A stretch of DNA of 64,000 bases from an uncultured Prevotella sp. (GTDB lineage Bacteria > Bacteroidota > Bacteroidia > Bacteroidales > Bacteroidaceae): positions 1 through 64,000 of the forward strand of contig NZ_CAMJOS010000004.1 of assembly GCF_946407605.1 (NCBI RefSeq), written 5' to 3'. This document shows, one piece after another, positions 35,103 through 42,522 of this stretch. Within the stretch, counting starts at the first letter, position 1, and each line of letters begins with the position of its first letter. Below the pieces are notes generated by a model. The model was not told where the DNA came from and made no database searches. It worked only from the letters and a program-made list of their open reading frames with translations. Position numbers and translations under genes: made by a program.

Positions 35103-35741
35103 CTATTCCCCAAAATCGAACGACAACTGACCATCGCCCAACAGATTATACGACAGGCGATGATAGGGCGTGGTGCCATATTGACGAATGGCATCGCGAT
35201 GCTTCTTCGTGGGATAACCCTTGTTCGAGCGCCAGTCGTACTGAGGATACTCGTCGGCCAACTGGTTCATGTAGTCGTCACGATAGGTCTTGGCGAGTAT
35301 CGAGGCAGCGGCTATCGAGAGGTACTTGCCGTCGCCTTTGACGATAGTGGTGGAAGGGAGGGGGGCGTCGGCGGCGATGCCGTTGACCACAGGACGGTAG
35401 GGCTTGAACCTGTTGCCATCGACGATGACGGCCTGCGGACGCACCTTCAACTGGTCCAGGGCCCGATGCATGGCGAGTATCGAGGCGTTGAGGATATTGA
35501 TTTTGTCAATCTCTTCTGGGGTGACGATGCCCACAGCCCACGCCACCGCATCGCGTTCAATGACCTCGCGCAGCAGGTAGCGTTTCTTCTCCGTCAACTG
35601 CTTCGAGTCGTTCAGCAGCTCGTTCTCATAGCCGTCAGGCAGGATGACTGCCGCCGCATATACGCTGCCAGCCAGACATCCTCGCCCAGCCTCGTCGCAT
35701 CCTGCCTCTATCAGTCCGTCGTAATAATGGTTCAGCAACAT
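35103..35741 (-). CDS. rnhB: Ribonuclease HII
   Basis: A 212-residue enzyme with the RNase HII signature [20 protein letters not shown] (catalytic D16, E17) and the later Asp in VIVDGNRF. Removes ribonucleotides and RNA primers from DNA. Its end is 1 bp from the sigma factor stop, leaving no room for a terminator between the convergent genes. Confidence 0.96.
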   Translation of the reverse strand: MLLNHYYDGLIEAGCDEAGRGCLAGSVYAAAVILPDGYENELLNDSKQLTEKKRYLLREVIERDAVAWAVGIVTPEEIDKINILNASILAMHRALDQLKVRPQAVIVDGNRFKPYRPVVNGIAADAPLPSTTIVKGDGKYLSIAAASILAKTYRDDYMNQLADEYPQYDWRSNKGYPTKKHRDAIRQYGTTPYHRLSYNLLGDGQLSFDFGE

Positions 35742-35761
35742 AAGTCATTCTATTTGGGTTA

Positions 35762-35769
35762 CAAAAGTA
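35762..35769 (-). promoter_or_regulatory. -7 element of rnhB
   Basis: TACTTTTG on the reverse strand, 21 bp before the start. Confidence 0.55.
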
Positions 35770-35828
35770 CAAAAAAAATGATGATTACCGTCATCTTAGT
35801 CTCAAAATCTTTCACCTTTGTATAAAAA

Positions 35829-35860
35829 TTTGGACATTTCCGCAATTTTTCCTATCTTTG
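35829..35860 (+). promoter_or_regulatory. Promoter of the small lipoprotein gene
   Basis: TTTG (35829-35832), 20 nt, TATCTTTG (35853-35860), about 73 bp before the ATG at 35934. Confidence 0.8.
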
Positions 35861-35933
35861 CGCTCTGTAAATGCAGCCGTTTGTGCTGCCTGAAAATCAA
35901 CTTAATATTAACCTAAAAAAACAAGAAAGAGAA

Positions 35934-36491
35934 ATGAAAAAGCTTGTGATGAGTTTTGCTGCGCTGGCAATGATGATGCTCGCAGCTTCGTGTGGAGGAA
36001 ACAAGAGTGCTAACGCCGAGGCCACTGCCGAGGGCGAGGCAGAAGCCGCTCCTGCCGAGGTAACCTACGAGACCTTCAACGTTGAGAAGTATGGTGTGAG
36101 CATCGATGTGCCCCAGGGCATGCGTCGTACTGACGACCCCGTGATGGACAACGGCGCCCTGTGGAGCTTCATTGCTGAGGACGACCCCGAGGACTTTGCC
36201 GTCTCTGCCGGCATGGGTATCTCTGTCTACGAGTATTATGAGGAATATACTGACGAGAAGATTCAGAAAGAGTTCGAGTCGATTCCCGAGGAGGCCATCG
36301 ACAGGAAGATTGACCTGGAGAAGAAAGAATACTCCTATTCTCTCGAAGGCCAATACCTCAACGAGTACAACCGCGTGATGTACAAAGGCAACCTGTGCGT
36401 TATAGGCCACGTGACATACTCAGAGAAGCACGCTGACAAGCTGGGTGGCAACATTCGCGACCACATCCTGGGCTCCATGAAGTGGAACTAA
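35934..36491 (+). CDS. Small secreted lipoprotein, function unknown
   Basis: 185 residues starting MKKLVMSFAALAMMMLAASC with a lipoprotein Cys at 20. An Ala/Glu-rich linker (22-44) leads to a domain with YGVSIDVPQGMRR and 'GHVTYSEKHADKLGGNIRDH', resembling PsbP/MOG1-like lipoprotein domains. The ATG at 35934 gives the signal peptide; the frame upstream has none. Convergent with sufS, 7 bp apart. Confidence 0.75.
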   Translation: MKKLVMSFAALAMMMLAASCGGNKSANAEATAEGEAEAAPAEVTYETFNVEKYGVSIDVPQGMRRTDDPVMDNGALWSFIAEDDPEDFAVSAGMGISVYEYYEEYTDEKIQKEFESIPEEAIDRKIDLEKKEYSYSLEGQYLNEYNRVMYKGNLCVIGHVTYSEKHADKLGGNIRDHILGSMKWN

Positions 36492-36498
36492 GCGTTGC

Positions 36499-37737
36499 TC
36501 AGAACATCTTTGAAACACGGTGGATACCTTCAACGAGGGTGTCCACCTCTTCTTTTGTATTGTAGAGGGCAAACGAGGCACGGACGGTACCTGTGACACC
36601 CAGACGGTCCATCAGCGGATGGGCACAATGGTGGCCTGTGCGCACGGCAATGCCCAAGCGGTCGAGCAAGGTTCCCATATCCAAGTGGTGGATGTCGCCC
36701 ACATTGAAACTGACCACGGCGTCTTTGTTGGCGGCAGTACCGTCAACCACAGGACAAGGGCCATAGATGTGGATGTTGGGAATGGTCTGCATTTGCTCCA
36801 TGCAATAGCGGGTGAGCTCTGTCTCGTGTGCCTCGATGGAATCGAGGCCTAATGAACAAAGGTAATTGATGGCAGTGGCCAGTCCGTGGGTGGCTACGTA
36901 GTCGGGGGTGCCAGCCTCGAACTTAAACGGCAGGCGCTCGAAGGTGGTCTTCTCCCACGTCACCTTGTCAATCATCTCGCCGCCGCCCTGATAGGGAGGC
37001 AGCTTCTCCAGCCATTCCTCCTTGCCATAGAGCACGCCGATGCCTGTGGGGCCGTACATCTTATGACCGCTGAAGGCAAAAAAGTCGCAATCCAAATCCT
37101 GCACATCGACCTTCATGTGGGGCGTGCTCTGGGCGCCGTCCACCAGCACGGGGATGCCTCGCTCGTGGGCCAGTTTTACTAATTGCTTCACAGGGTTGAT
37201 GGTGCCCAGCACGTTGCTTACGTGTGCGATGCTCAGCAGCTTGGTGCGCTCCGTCAGGTATGTTGCGACTGAGTCGCAACCAACAAGGAGCCCCTCGTCG
37301 GTGATGGGCAGGTGCTTCACCACGATGCCCCTCTTCTCGGCCTGCAATTGCCAGGGCACGATGTTCGAATGGTGCTCCATATCGGTGACCACCACCTCGT
37401 CGCCAGCCTTCATCTGACTCTCGCAGAACGAGCTCGCCACCAGGTTGATAGCCTCCGTAGTGCCTCGCGTAAAGACTATCTCCTCCGCCTTCCTGGCATT
37501 GATAAAGGCGCGCACCGTCTCGCGAGCCGCCTCGTGCAGATCGGTGGCCTGCTGACTGAGATAGTGAACACCGCGATGCACATTGGCATTCACATTCAGA
37601 TACTCCTCGCGCATGGCATCGAGCACGCACAGAGGCTTCTGGGTGGTAGCCGCATTGTCCAGATACACCAGCGGCCTACCATATATCTCCCGCTTCAAAA
37701 TGGGGAAATCATCACGTATTTTCAGAACGTCGTACAT
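36499..37737 (-). CDS. sufS: Cysteine desulfurase SufS
   Basis: A 412-residue PLP enzyme taking sulfur from cysteine for Fe-S clusters. PLP Lys is K226 (FSGHKMYGPTGIG), with H122-H123 and D200-GAQ; the persulfide Cys is C371 (RTGHHCAHPLM), typical of group II desulfurases. It is not adjacent to sufC-sufD, which lie about 6.4 kb away on the same strand, and no sufE/sufU is next to it. Confidence 0.95.
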   Translation of the reverse strand: MYDVLKIRDDFPILKREIYGRPLVYLDNAATTQKPLCVLDAMREEYLNVNANVHRGVHYLSQQATDLHEAARETVRAFINARKAEEIVFTRGTTEAINLVASSFCESQMKAGDEVVVTDMEHHSNIVPWQLQAEKRGIVVKHLPITDEGLLVGCDSVATYLTERTKLLSIAHVSNVLGTINPVKQLVKLAHERGIPVLVDGAQSTPHMKVDVQDLDCDFFAFSGHKMYGPTGIGVLYGKEEWLEKLPPYQGGGEMIDKVTWEKTTFERLPFKFEAGTPDYVATHGLATAINYLCSLGLDSIEAHETELTRYCMEQMQTIPNIHIYGPCPVVDGTAANKDAVVSFNVGDIHHLDMGTLLDRLGIAVRTGHHCAHPLMDRLGVTGTVRASFALYNTKEEVDTLVEGIHRVSKMF

Positions 37738-37758
37738 ACCTTATTCTTAATTTGGCGA

Positions 37759-37766
37759 CAAAGGTA
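37759..37766 (-). promoter_or_regulatory. -7 element of sufS
   Basis: TACCTTTG on the reverse strand, 22 bp before the start. Confidence 0.65.
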
Positions 37767-37785
37767 CAAAATATTATTAAAAAAC

Positions 37786-37817
37786 TTGGTATTTATCAAA
37801 ACTATTTTGTATCTTTG
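37786..37817 (+). promoter_or_regulatory. Promoter of the 37.8-kb secreted protein
   Basis: TTG (37786-37788), 21 nt, TATCTTTG (37810-37817); divergent from sufS. Confidence 0.7.
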
Positions 37818-37849
37818 CACCCAGACTAAACTCTTAAAACTTTTTGCGT

Positions 37850-38623
37850 ATGAAACATTTAGTACTTGCAATGATGATGGCAACAGCCATGAGCACAACA
37901 GCCGTTGCCCAGAACAGAGTAAAGAACATCTATGCCAGCACACCCAAGCTCGACATGGAACTGATGCAGAAGAGCGACCAGACCGTACAGTTGAACCGCT
38001 ACTTCTTCGCAGGCTACAACACCCTGTGCCTCCCCTTCTCGCTCACAGCCGACCAGATGGCAGCCGCCGCCAAGGACCTCAAGATAGAGCGCTTGGCAGG
38101 CATCCAGCAGGAAGGACAGACCCTGAACCTCTACTTCGTGGACTGCACAGCCGACGGCATCCAAGCTGGCGTGCCCTACCTCATCTACTCGCCCACAGCC
38201 CAGTATCTGCGCGTGAAGAACAGCGAGGCGCTCAACTTTGACAACGAGCTCAAGGCCGTACGCATGAGCGACAACAACGGCAACACCATCACCTTTGGCA
38301 GCGCCTGGGAGAGCATCGAGAAGGTAGGACGTTACGGCATTCCCGCCAAGCAAGACGTCACCCCGCTGCAGGCCATCCTCGTGCGCACCAACGCCGACAA
38401 GACCTTCCTCCCCACCCGCTGCGGCTTCTCTTGGGACCAGCAGGCACCCTCTGCCACTGACCTCCAGATTATCCACGCCACCAGCATGGCCGAGGTAACC
38501 GCCATCACCACCGCCACTCAGAGCAAGACCTCTGACGGCAACTACTACGACATGCAGGGCCGCAAGGTGAACAAGAACACCAAGGGCCTCCGCATTCAGG
38601 ACGGTAAGAAGGTGGTGAAGTAA
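37850..38623 (+). CDS. Secreted protein with C-terminal sorting-like tail
   Basis: About 257 residues from MKHLVLAMMMATAMSTTAVA (signal peptide; ATG at 37850, third codon of a frame that begins at 37844). The core has YFFAGYNTLCLPFSLTADQM and repeated beta strands, a module I associate with Prevotella surface proteins where it often sits next to repeats; here it stands alone. The tail NYYDMQGRKVNKNTKGLRI plus QDGKKVVK is the usual sorting-like ending. Function unknown. Followed by a terminator. Confidence 0.7.
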   Translation: MKHLVLAMMMATAMSTTAVAQNRVKNIYASTPKLDMELMQKSDQTVQLNRYFFAGYNTLCLPFSLTADQMAAAAKDLKIERLAGIQQEGQTLNLYFVDCTADGIQAGVPYLIYSPTAQYLRVKNSEALNFDNELKAVRMSDNNGNTITFGSAWESIEKVGRYGIPAKQDVTPLQAILVRTNADKTFLPTRCGFSWDQQAPSATDLQIIHATSMAEVTAITTATQSKTSDGNYYDMQGRKVNKNTKGLRIQDGKKVVK

Positions 38624-38649
38624 GTAGCCACACCTTTTATAACAATAAC

Positions 38650-38685
38650 AAAGAGGCCCCAGAATTTTCTGAGGTCTCTTTTTTT
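38650..38685 (+). terminator. Terminator of the 37.8-kb gene
   Basis: Imperfect stem AGAGGCCCCAGA / TCTGAGGTCTCT with a short loop, then seven or more T. Confidence 0.8.
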
Positions 38686-38727
38686 CTGATAATGTCTTTC
38701 AGCTGTAACACTATAACGTGTAACGCT

Positions 38728-38856
38728 CTATCTCACAAAAACCTTCATCTTATTAATGATATAAACACCTCGAGGTAGACCCTTGAGTGTGGTCACGCTA
38801 CTCTTTAGAGAAATAAGTCCGTAAGGAGCGGACTCGCAGTCCGTAGTGACGGACTA
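38728..38856 (-). pseudogene. Remnant of a secreted protein's C-terminal sorting tail
   Basis: On the reverse strand a 41-codon frame bounded by stops ends in LKGLPRGVYIINKMKVFVR and a TAG. This is the same tail type as in the 852-3665 and 38977-41298 proteins. Nothing upstream encodes the rest, and an in-frame TAG precedes it, so it is a decayed gene end or a transposed tail. Its upstream part overlaps the two-unit 22-nt dyad block. Confidence 0.65.
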
Positions 38857-38859
38857 ATA
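38816..38859. repeat. Two adjacent 22-nt dyad units C
   Basis: Units at 38816 and 38838 both begin AGTCCGTA and contain dyads: AGTCCGTAAGGAGCGGACT, then AGTCCGTAGTGACGGACT. Period is exactly 22. Only two units, so on its own this could be a simple duplication. Confidence 0.55.
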
Positions 38860-38900
38860 TTGGCAAATGATAAGAACTTTATTTCAAAACGACAAATTAA

Positions 38901-38927
38901 AAAGGGAACCCAGACGGGCTCCCTTTT
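38901..38927 (-). terminator. Terminator of the LRR gene
   Basis: Stem AAAGGGAACCC / GGGCTCCCTTT with a short loop and T-rich flanks on both strands; about 50 bp after the LRR stop. Confidence 0.8.
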
Positions 38928-38976
38928 CTTATTACGAAAAATATCGTAACGACTATTTTCGTAGTCGCCGAAATGC

Positions 38977-41298
38977 TTATTTTACAAGGACTTTCCTCGT
39001 CTTGCCATCGTTGGTGCGGATGATGTTCAGACCGTGTGAGGGCTTGGCGACGGGCTGTCCTGAGAGGTTGTAAACCGTGCGGTTGGCATTGTTGGCGCCA
39101 GATGCTATCTCGTGGATGCTCGTCTCGCTGGGGTCTTCTATCTGCCATACGAAGTTTGGCGTCAGGGCGTAGTCGGCCTCTGGGAATCCGTCTCTGTTAG
39201 AGTCCATCACGGTCCAGTAGGTGCCAGCTCCCCAGACGAGGGCTACGGCGTTGGTGGCTCTCACGGCATAGCGGTCGCCGTCTTTGTACCACACCTGTCC
39301 TTCCCAGTCGCTGCGGGCTTTGGAGTCTTTCATAAGGCCTCCCATGTGGTTAATGTCGCCCGTGGCTTCAGTCATCAGCTTGGGGTTCGAGAACGAGCTG
39401 TTCACCTTTCTGCCTGGCGATGCAAACAGGATGGTGGATGACGAGCTCTTTGTCTCTGTGAAGGTGAAGGGCTTGTTGTCGGGGGTCTCGGACAGCAGGC
39501 CCTGGCTGTTCAGATAGAACTTCTTGGGACCTTCTGGCGTATCGTACATGGTGTAGATATAGTATTTCGACCTGGCAGGAATGGCCTCGAGGGCATCCAG
39601 ATATTGCTGTTCCGTCACAGGGCTGTAGTCCTGACCGAAGACGAGGGCGTTGTCCTGTTTTTGCCAGAGGCTGGCATAGTTGTATGGGTATTCGATGTAT
39701 TGGTTGGTGATGATTGACCACGAGTCTGGCGCGTTGCGTACGGCTGTCATAGCGTAGTAGCCAGCGTATCTGAAGAAGTTCAGTCCCAGCTTGCCGTTGC
39801 GCATTTCCATAAAGTTGCAGTACTGGCCCTGATTGGTTCTGGTGAAAACCACCTCTTTCGTAAAGTTCATATCTCCCATTGGCGAGGAGTAGAAATAGCC
39901 TTCTATGCCGTAGTCGTAGTAGTCGTCGCCCGAGATGCAGAACACGTACATTTGCTGGGCATCCATATCGAAACTCATACAGGGGCGGCCTGCGTCGCCA
40001 ATGGCAGTCTCCAGGAAAATCTGGTCGTCAAGAAGGTAGGTTTTCGTCTCTTCGCCCTTCGTCACGTCCAAGGTCAGCGTGCTGAGATAGGCTCGCATAC
40101 CGTCTGGGTTGGTGTGGATGTGGTATTTGTCGAGCATCTCGCCATAAAGCGAATAGGTGGCGTCGCCTACCGTCTTCGACAGCAGATGCTGGCGGGTGGT
40201 CTGGTATTCGGTCATGACCTGCCAGTCGTTGGTAAACCTGTCATAATAATAAGGTATCCAGCCCTTGGCCTTCACGGCGGCTATCTGCTGAGAGGTGCAC
40301 ATGTTGGGGTCGTCGTTGTTTGAAAGTTTGACGAAGAACTTGCTTGATTCCACCGTAGCCATGCTGGCTATCAAGGCATCCATCGACTCGCCCTTGAAGT
40401 GATTGGCATAGCAGTAGAGCTCTACCAGCTTCGGGTTGTTCGAAACGTCTAGCGCCGTCAGCTGGTTCATACCGCAGCCAAAATACTCCAGTTCGGGGTT
40501 GTGAGACAAGTCAATCGCCGTCAGCTGGTTGTTAGTGACCCACAGGGTGCCCAGCTCGGGGTTATGCGATACGTCGAGCGTCTTCAGTTTGTTGGCGCCA
40601 CACTCAATATATGCCAGTTTGGTGTTCTTCGTCACATCCAGCGCCGTCAGCTGGTTGTTATAGCATTCCAAGTCAACCAGCTCCGTATTCTTCGATAAGT
40701 CCAATGTCCTCAGCGGATTGCCGCTCACCATGAGGTCACGGAGTACTATGTTCTTCGAAACATCCAACGACGTCAGTTTGTTGTTCCAGCACCACAGCTC
40801 TGTTAGCGCCGTGTTGTTCGACAAGTCCAGCGTTTTCAGTTGGTTGGCATTACAATACAACAGCGTGAGTTTCGTGTTGTTCGACACATCCAACGTATTC
40901 AGAGGATTATAGCCACAGGCCATCTCTTTCAACTCTAAGTTCTTCGACACATCCAATGCTGGCAACTGATTCTCGTCACAATACAAAATCTTTAGCGCTG
41001 TGTTGTTCGACACGTCTAACGTCTTCACCTTACAACGTTGACAATACAGCGACTCCAGCGCCGTGAAGAACTCAATACCTTTCAGGCTCTCAATATTAGA
41101 TTCGCTTACCCAGATGCTTTTTACCTCAGCAATCTCGGCTGGCGTCATCACGCCATCCTGACCGTAACTCTGCTCTAACAGATAAGTACGGAAAACCGCA
41201 TCAGGAAAGTTCGTCTCGTTAATTTCGATGTCGCCATCGCCTGCTTTTGCCTGAACGAATGCCAGCGCAAAAAATGTCAAAAGTAATAGTTTTTTCAT
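38977..41298 (-). CDS. Secreted leucine-rich-repeat surface protein
   Basis: 773 residues starting MKKLLLLTFFALAFVQAKAG (signal peptide). About ten LRRs of about 21 residues follow (around 55-285), with consensus L-x-x-LDVSNNT-x-L-x-x-LYC-x-x-NQ; the Cys-containing strand recalls internalin-like LRRs more than BspA-type ones. The middle 400 residues are beta-rich and unassigned. The tail (TVYNLSGQPVAKPSHGLNII, then KTRKVLVK) is a sorting-like ending. Likely surface adhesion or protein binding. The ATG at 41298 was chosen because the upstream extension crosses the promoter. Confidence 0.85.
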   Translation of the reverse strand: MKKLLLLTFFALAFVQAKAGDGDIEINETNFPDAVFRTYLLEQSYGQDGVMTPAEIAEVKSIWVSESNIESLKGIEFFTALESLYCQRCKVKTLDVSNNTALKILYCDENQLPALDVSKNLELKEMACGYNPLNTLDVSNNTKLTLLYCNANQLKTLDLSNNTALTELWCWNNKLTSLDVSKNIVLRDLMVSGNPLRTLDLSKNTELVDLECYNNQLTALDVTKNTKLAYIECGANKLKTLDVSHNPELGTLWVTNNQLTAIDLSHNPELEYFGCGMNQLTALDVSNNPKLVELYCYANHFKGESMDALIASMATVESSKFFVKLSNNDDPNMCTSQQIAAVKAKGWIPYYYDRFTNDWQVMTEYQTTRQHLLSKTVGDATYSLYGEMLDKYHIHTNPDGMRAYLSTLTLDVTKGEETKTYLLDDQIFLETAIGDAGRPCMSFDMDAQQMYVFCISGDDYYDYGIEGYFYSSPMGDMNFTKEVVFTRTNQGQYCNFMEMRNGKLGLNFFRYAGYYAMTAVRNAPDSWSIITNQYIEYPYNYASLWQKQDNALVFGQDYSPVTEQQYLDALEAIPARSKYYIYTMYDTPEGPKKFYLNSQGLLSETPDNKPFTFTETKSSSSTILFASPGRKVNSSFSNPKLMTEATGDINHMGGLMKDSKARSDWEGQVWYKDGDRYAVRATNAVALVWGAGTYWTVMDSNRDGFPEADYALTPNFVWQIEDPSETSIHEIASGANNANRTVYNLSGQPVAKPSHGLNIIRTNDGKTRKVLVK

Positions 41299-41330
41299 AC
41301 CGATTAGAATGTTAGTGATTATTTTTATGG

Positions 41331-41361
41331 CAAAGATAGACAATAATCTACAAATCTCCAA
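41331..41361 (-). promoter_or_regulatory. Promoter of the LRR gene
   Basis: Reverse-strand TTG (41361-41359), 20 nt, TATCTTTG (41338-41331). Confidence 0.75.
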
Positions 41362-41398
41362 GAAATCAGATGATTTTTTCATCCTCACATTTTAATAC

Positions 41399-41758
41399 TT
41401 AGTCGTTTCGGGCATGTCCGCGTGGCTTCCTTGAAAGGCCCCGTGCCATCGCCATGATACTTCACGCTTGTGCGTCACAATACATCAGACGTGGAATTGC
41501 CTTTAAAACGGCGAAAGGATATACCTTTACGTTTGTTCGGACGTCATCTTAGAGGATAAAGTGACGGGGATTGAGGGGTAAAGTGACGGGGATTGAGGGG
41601 TAAAGTGGCGGGGATTGTGGGTGTAAAGGTCGTAGCCTTCGAAAAAGCAGCGGGCGTGTCTGTAATCAGCAGCGCCCGCTGCTAATATCGGCAGCGGGCG
41701 GGGAAATTATCAGCAGCGGGCGCTGCGTACCAAAATTTATACAGGACCCACTCTGCTT
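41399..41758. other. Intergenic region upstream of the LRR gene
   Basis: About 360 bp. The first 155 bp show no gene or motif I recognise; the rest is the 22-nt periodic array D (41557-41732). No promoter of the usual type was found in it. Confidence 0.6.
41557..41732. repeat. 22-nt periodic intergenic array D (two unit types in one register)
   Basis: Eight windows of exactly 22 nt, starting at 41557. Units 1-3 are near-identical (TAAAGTGACGGGGATTGAGG, differing at three or four positions in the third). Unit 4 (41623) begins GTAAAGG and is diverged. Units 5-8 (41645, 41667, 41689, 41711) change to GC-rich copies sharing GCAGCGGGCG or its dyad form AGCAGCGCCCGCTGCT. The phase is preserved although the sequence changes completely between units 3 and 5. 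Confidence 0.85.
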
Positions 41759-42394
41759 CTATACAGAGGAAGAAGGGTCGAGAATGGTGTAGTGCCACGT
41801 GCGGCCTTCCTTATAGCGGCGCAGGCGTGGATGCTCCCCCTGGCAGAGGCTGTCGAGATAGCGCTGGGCCGACTTGTTTTTCAGTCCGCTGTAAACCTGG
41901 AACGTCTTGATGGTGATGTATCCGTGACACACGCTCTTCCGCAGGGCCTCGTCCATAACCTTCTTGTCGTACATCTGGCTATTGCCCACCCTGCTCTTCC
42001 AAAGGCGGAAACCGTGACGGCCACAGTCGGCATCCTTCAAAAACTGCTTGGAGGGGATGAACTCAATACCACCGTATATCACGTCGCGACCCGTCACCTT
42101 CTCCGGGTCGGTATGCTCACCCAACAGTTTTATCTTGGGGGCAAACGAACCAAAAGGCGTCTCCACACGCTGGCCCTCACGGAGCCACATGGCGGCAATC
42201 TCTTCTAACAGGTAGAAGAAACGCTTCATCTCGCCCTTGCTGGTATGGCGGTATTTATTACAGAAATCATCGATGTCGTCGAGGGTATATTTGTGATCTA
42301 CGACGGGTTGGGCGTAGAGCAAGGGTTTGCCGTCTTCACCCTTCGTGGGGCGCGGCTGCAGTTCAAAGAGTACTCCGTCAGTCTTACGTGGCAT
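41759..42394 (-). CDS. HU-family DNA-binding protein with C-terminal extension
   Basis: 211 residues from MPRKTDGVLFELQPRPTKGE. Residues about 30-130 resemble the Bacteroidetes HU-related fold (DIDDFCNKYRHTSKGEMKRF ... EGQRVETPFGSFAPKIK). The rest (VMDEALRKSVCHGYITIKTF, then QVYSGLKNKSAQRYLDSL) reads like a winged-helix domain. It probably bends or coats DNA. It lies directly next to array D, 26 bp from its end. Start chosen at 42394 since a -7 box precedes it. Confidence 0.8.
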   Translation of the reverse strand: MPRKTDGVLFELQPRPTKGEDGKPLLYAQPVVDHKYTLDDIDDFCNKYRHTSKGEMKRFFYLLEEIAAMWLREGQRVETPFGSFAPKIKLLGEHTDPEKVTGRDVIYGGIEFIPSKQFLKDADCGRHGFRLWKSRVGNSQMYDKKVMDEALRKSVCHGYITIKTFQVYSGLKNKSAQRYLDSLCQGEHPRLRRYKEGRTWHYTILDPSSSV

Positions 42395-42420
42395 AGTCGT
42401 TACGTTTTCTATTGGGTCTA

Positions 42421-42428
42421 CAAAGGTA
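42421..42428 (-). promoter_or_regulatory. -7 element of the HU-like gene
   Basis: TACCTTTG on the reverse strand, 27 bp before the start. Confidence 0.6.
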
Positions 42429-42522
42429 CAACAAATAAATGAGATTCCCATTATAATAGTGAAAAATCACAGAAATCGTGTGACTTTGCACCCGTCTTGC
42501 ACTTGCTGGTTGACTCTACACG

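Larger units (their letters stand above)
38624..38976. other. Intergenic region 38.6-39.0 kb
   Basis: 353 bp holding a forward terminator (38650-38685), the secreted-tail remnant (38728-38856), the 22-nt dyad pair (38816-38859) and a bidirectional terminator (38901-38927). No intact gene. Confidence 0.7.

Noticed and set aside
41557..41732. Array D as a CRISPR
   Set aside because: No constant repeat alternating with spacers; units of 22 nt are contiguous and no cas genes are near.
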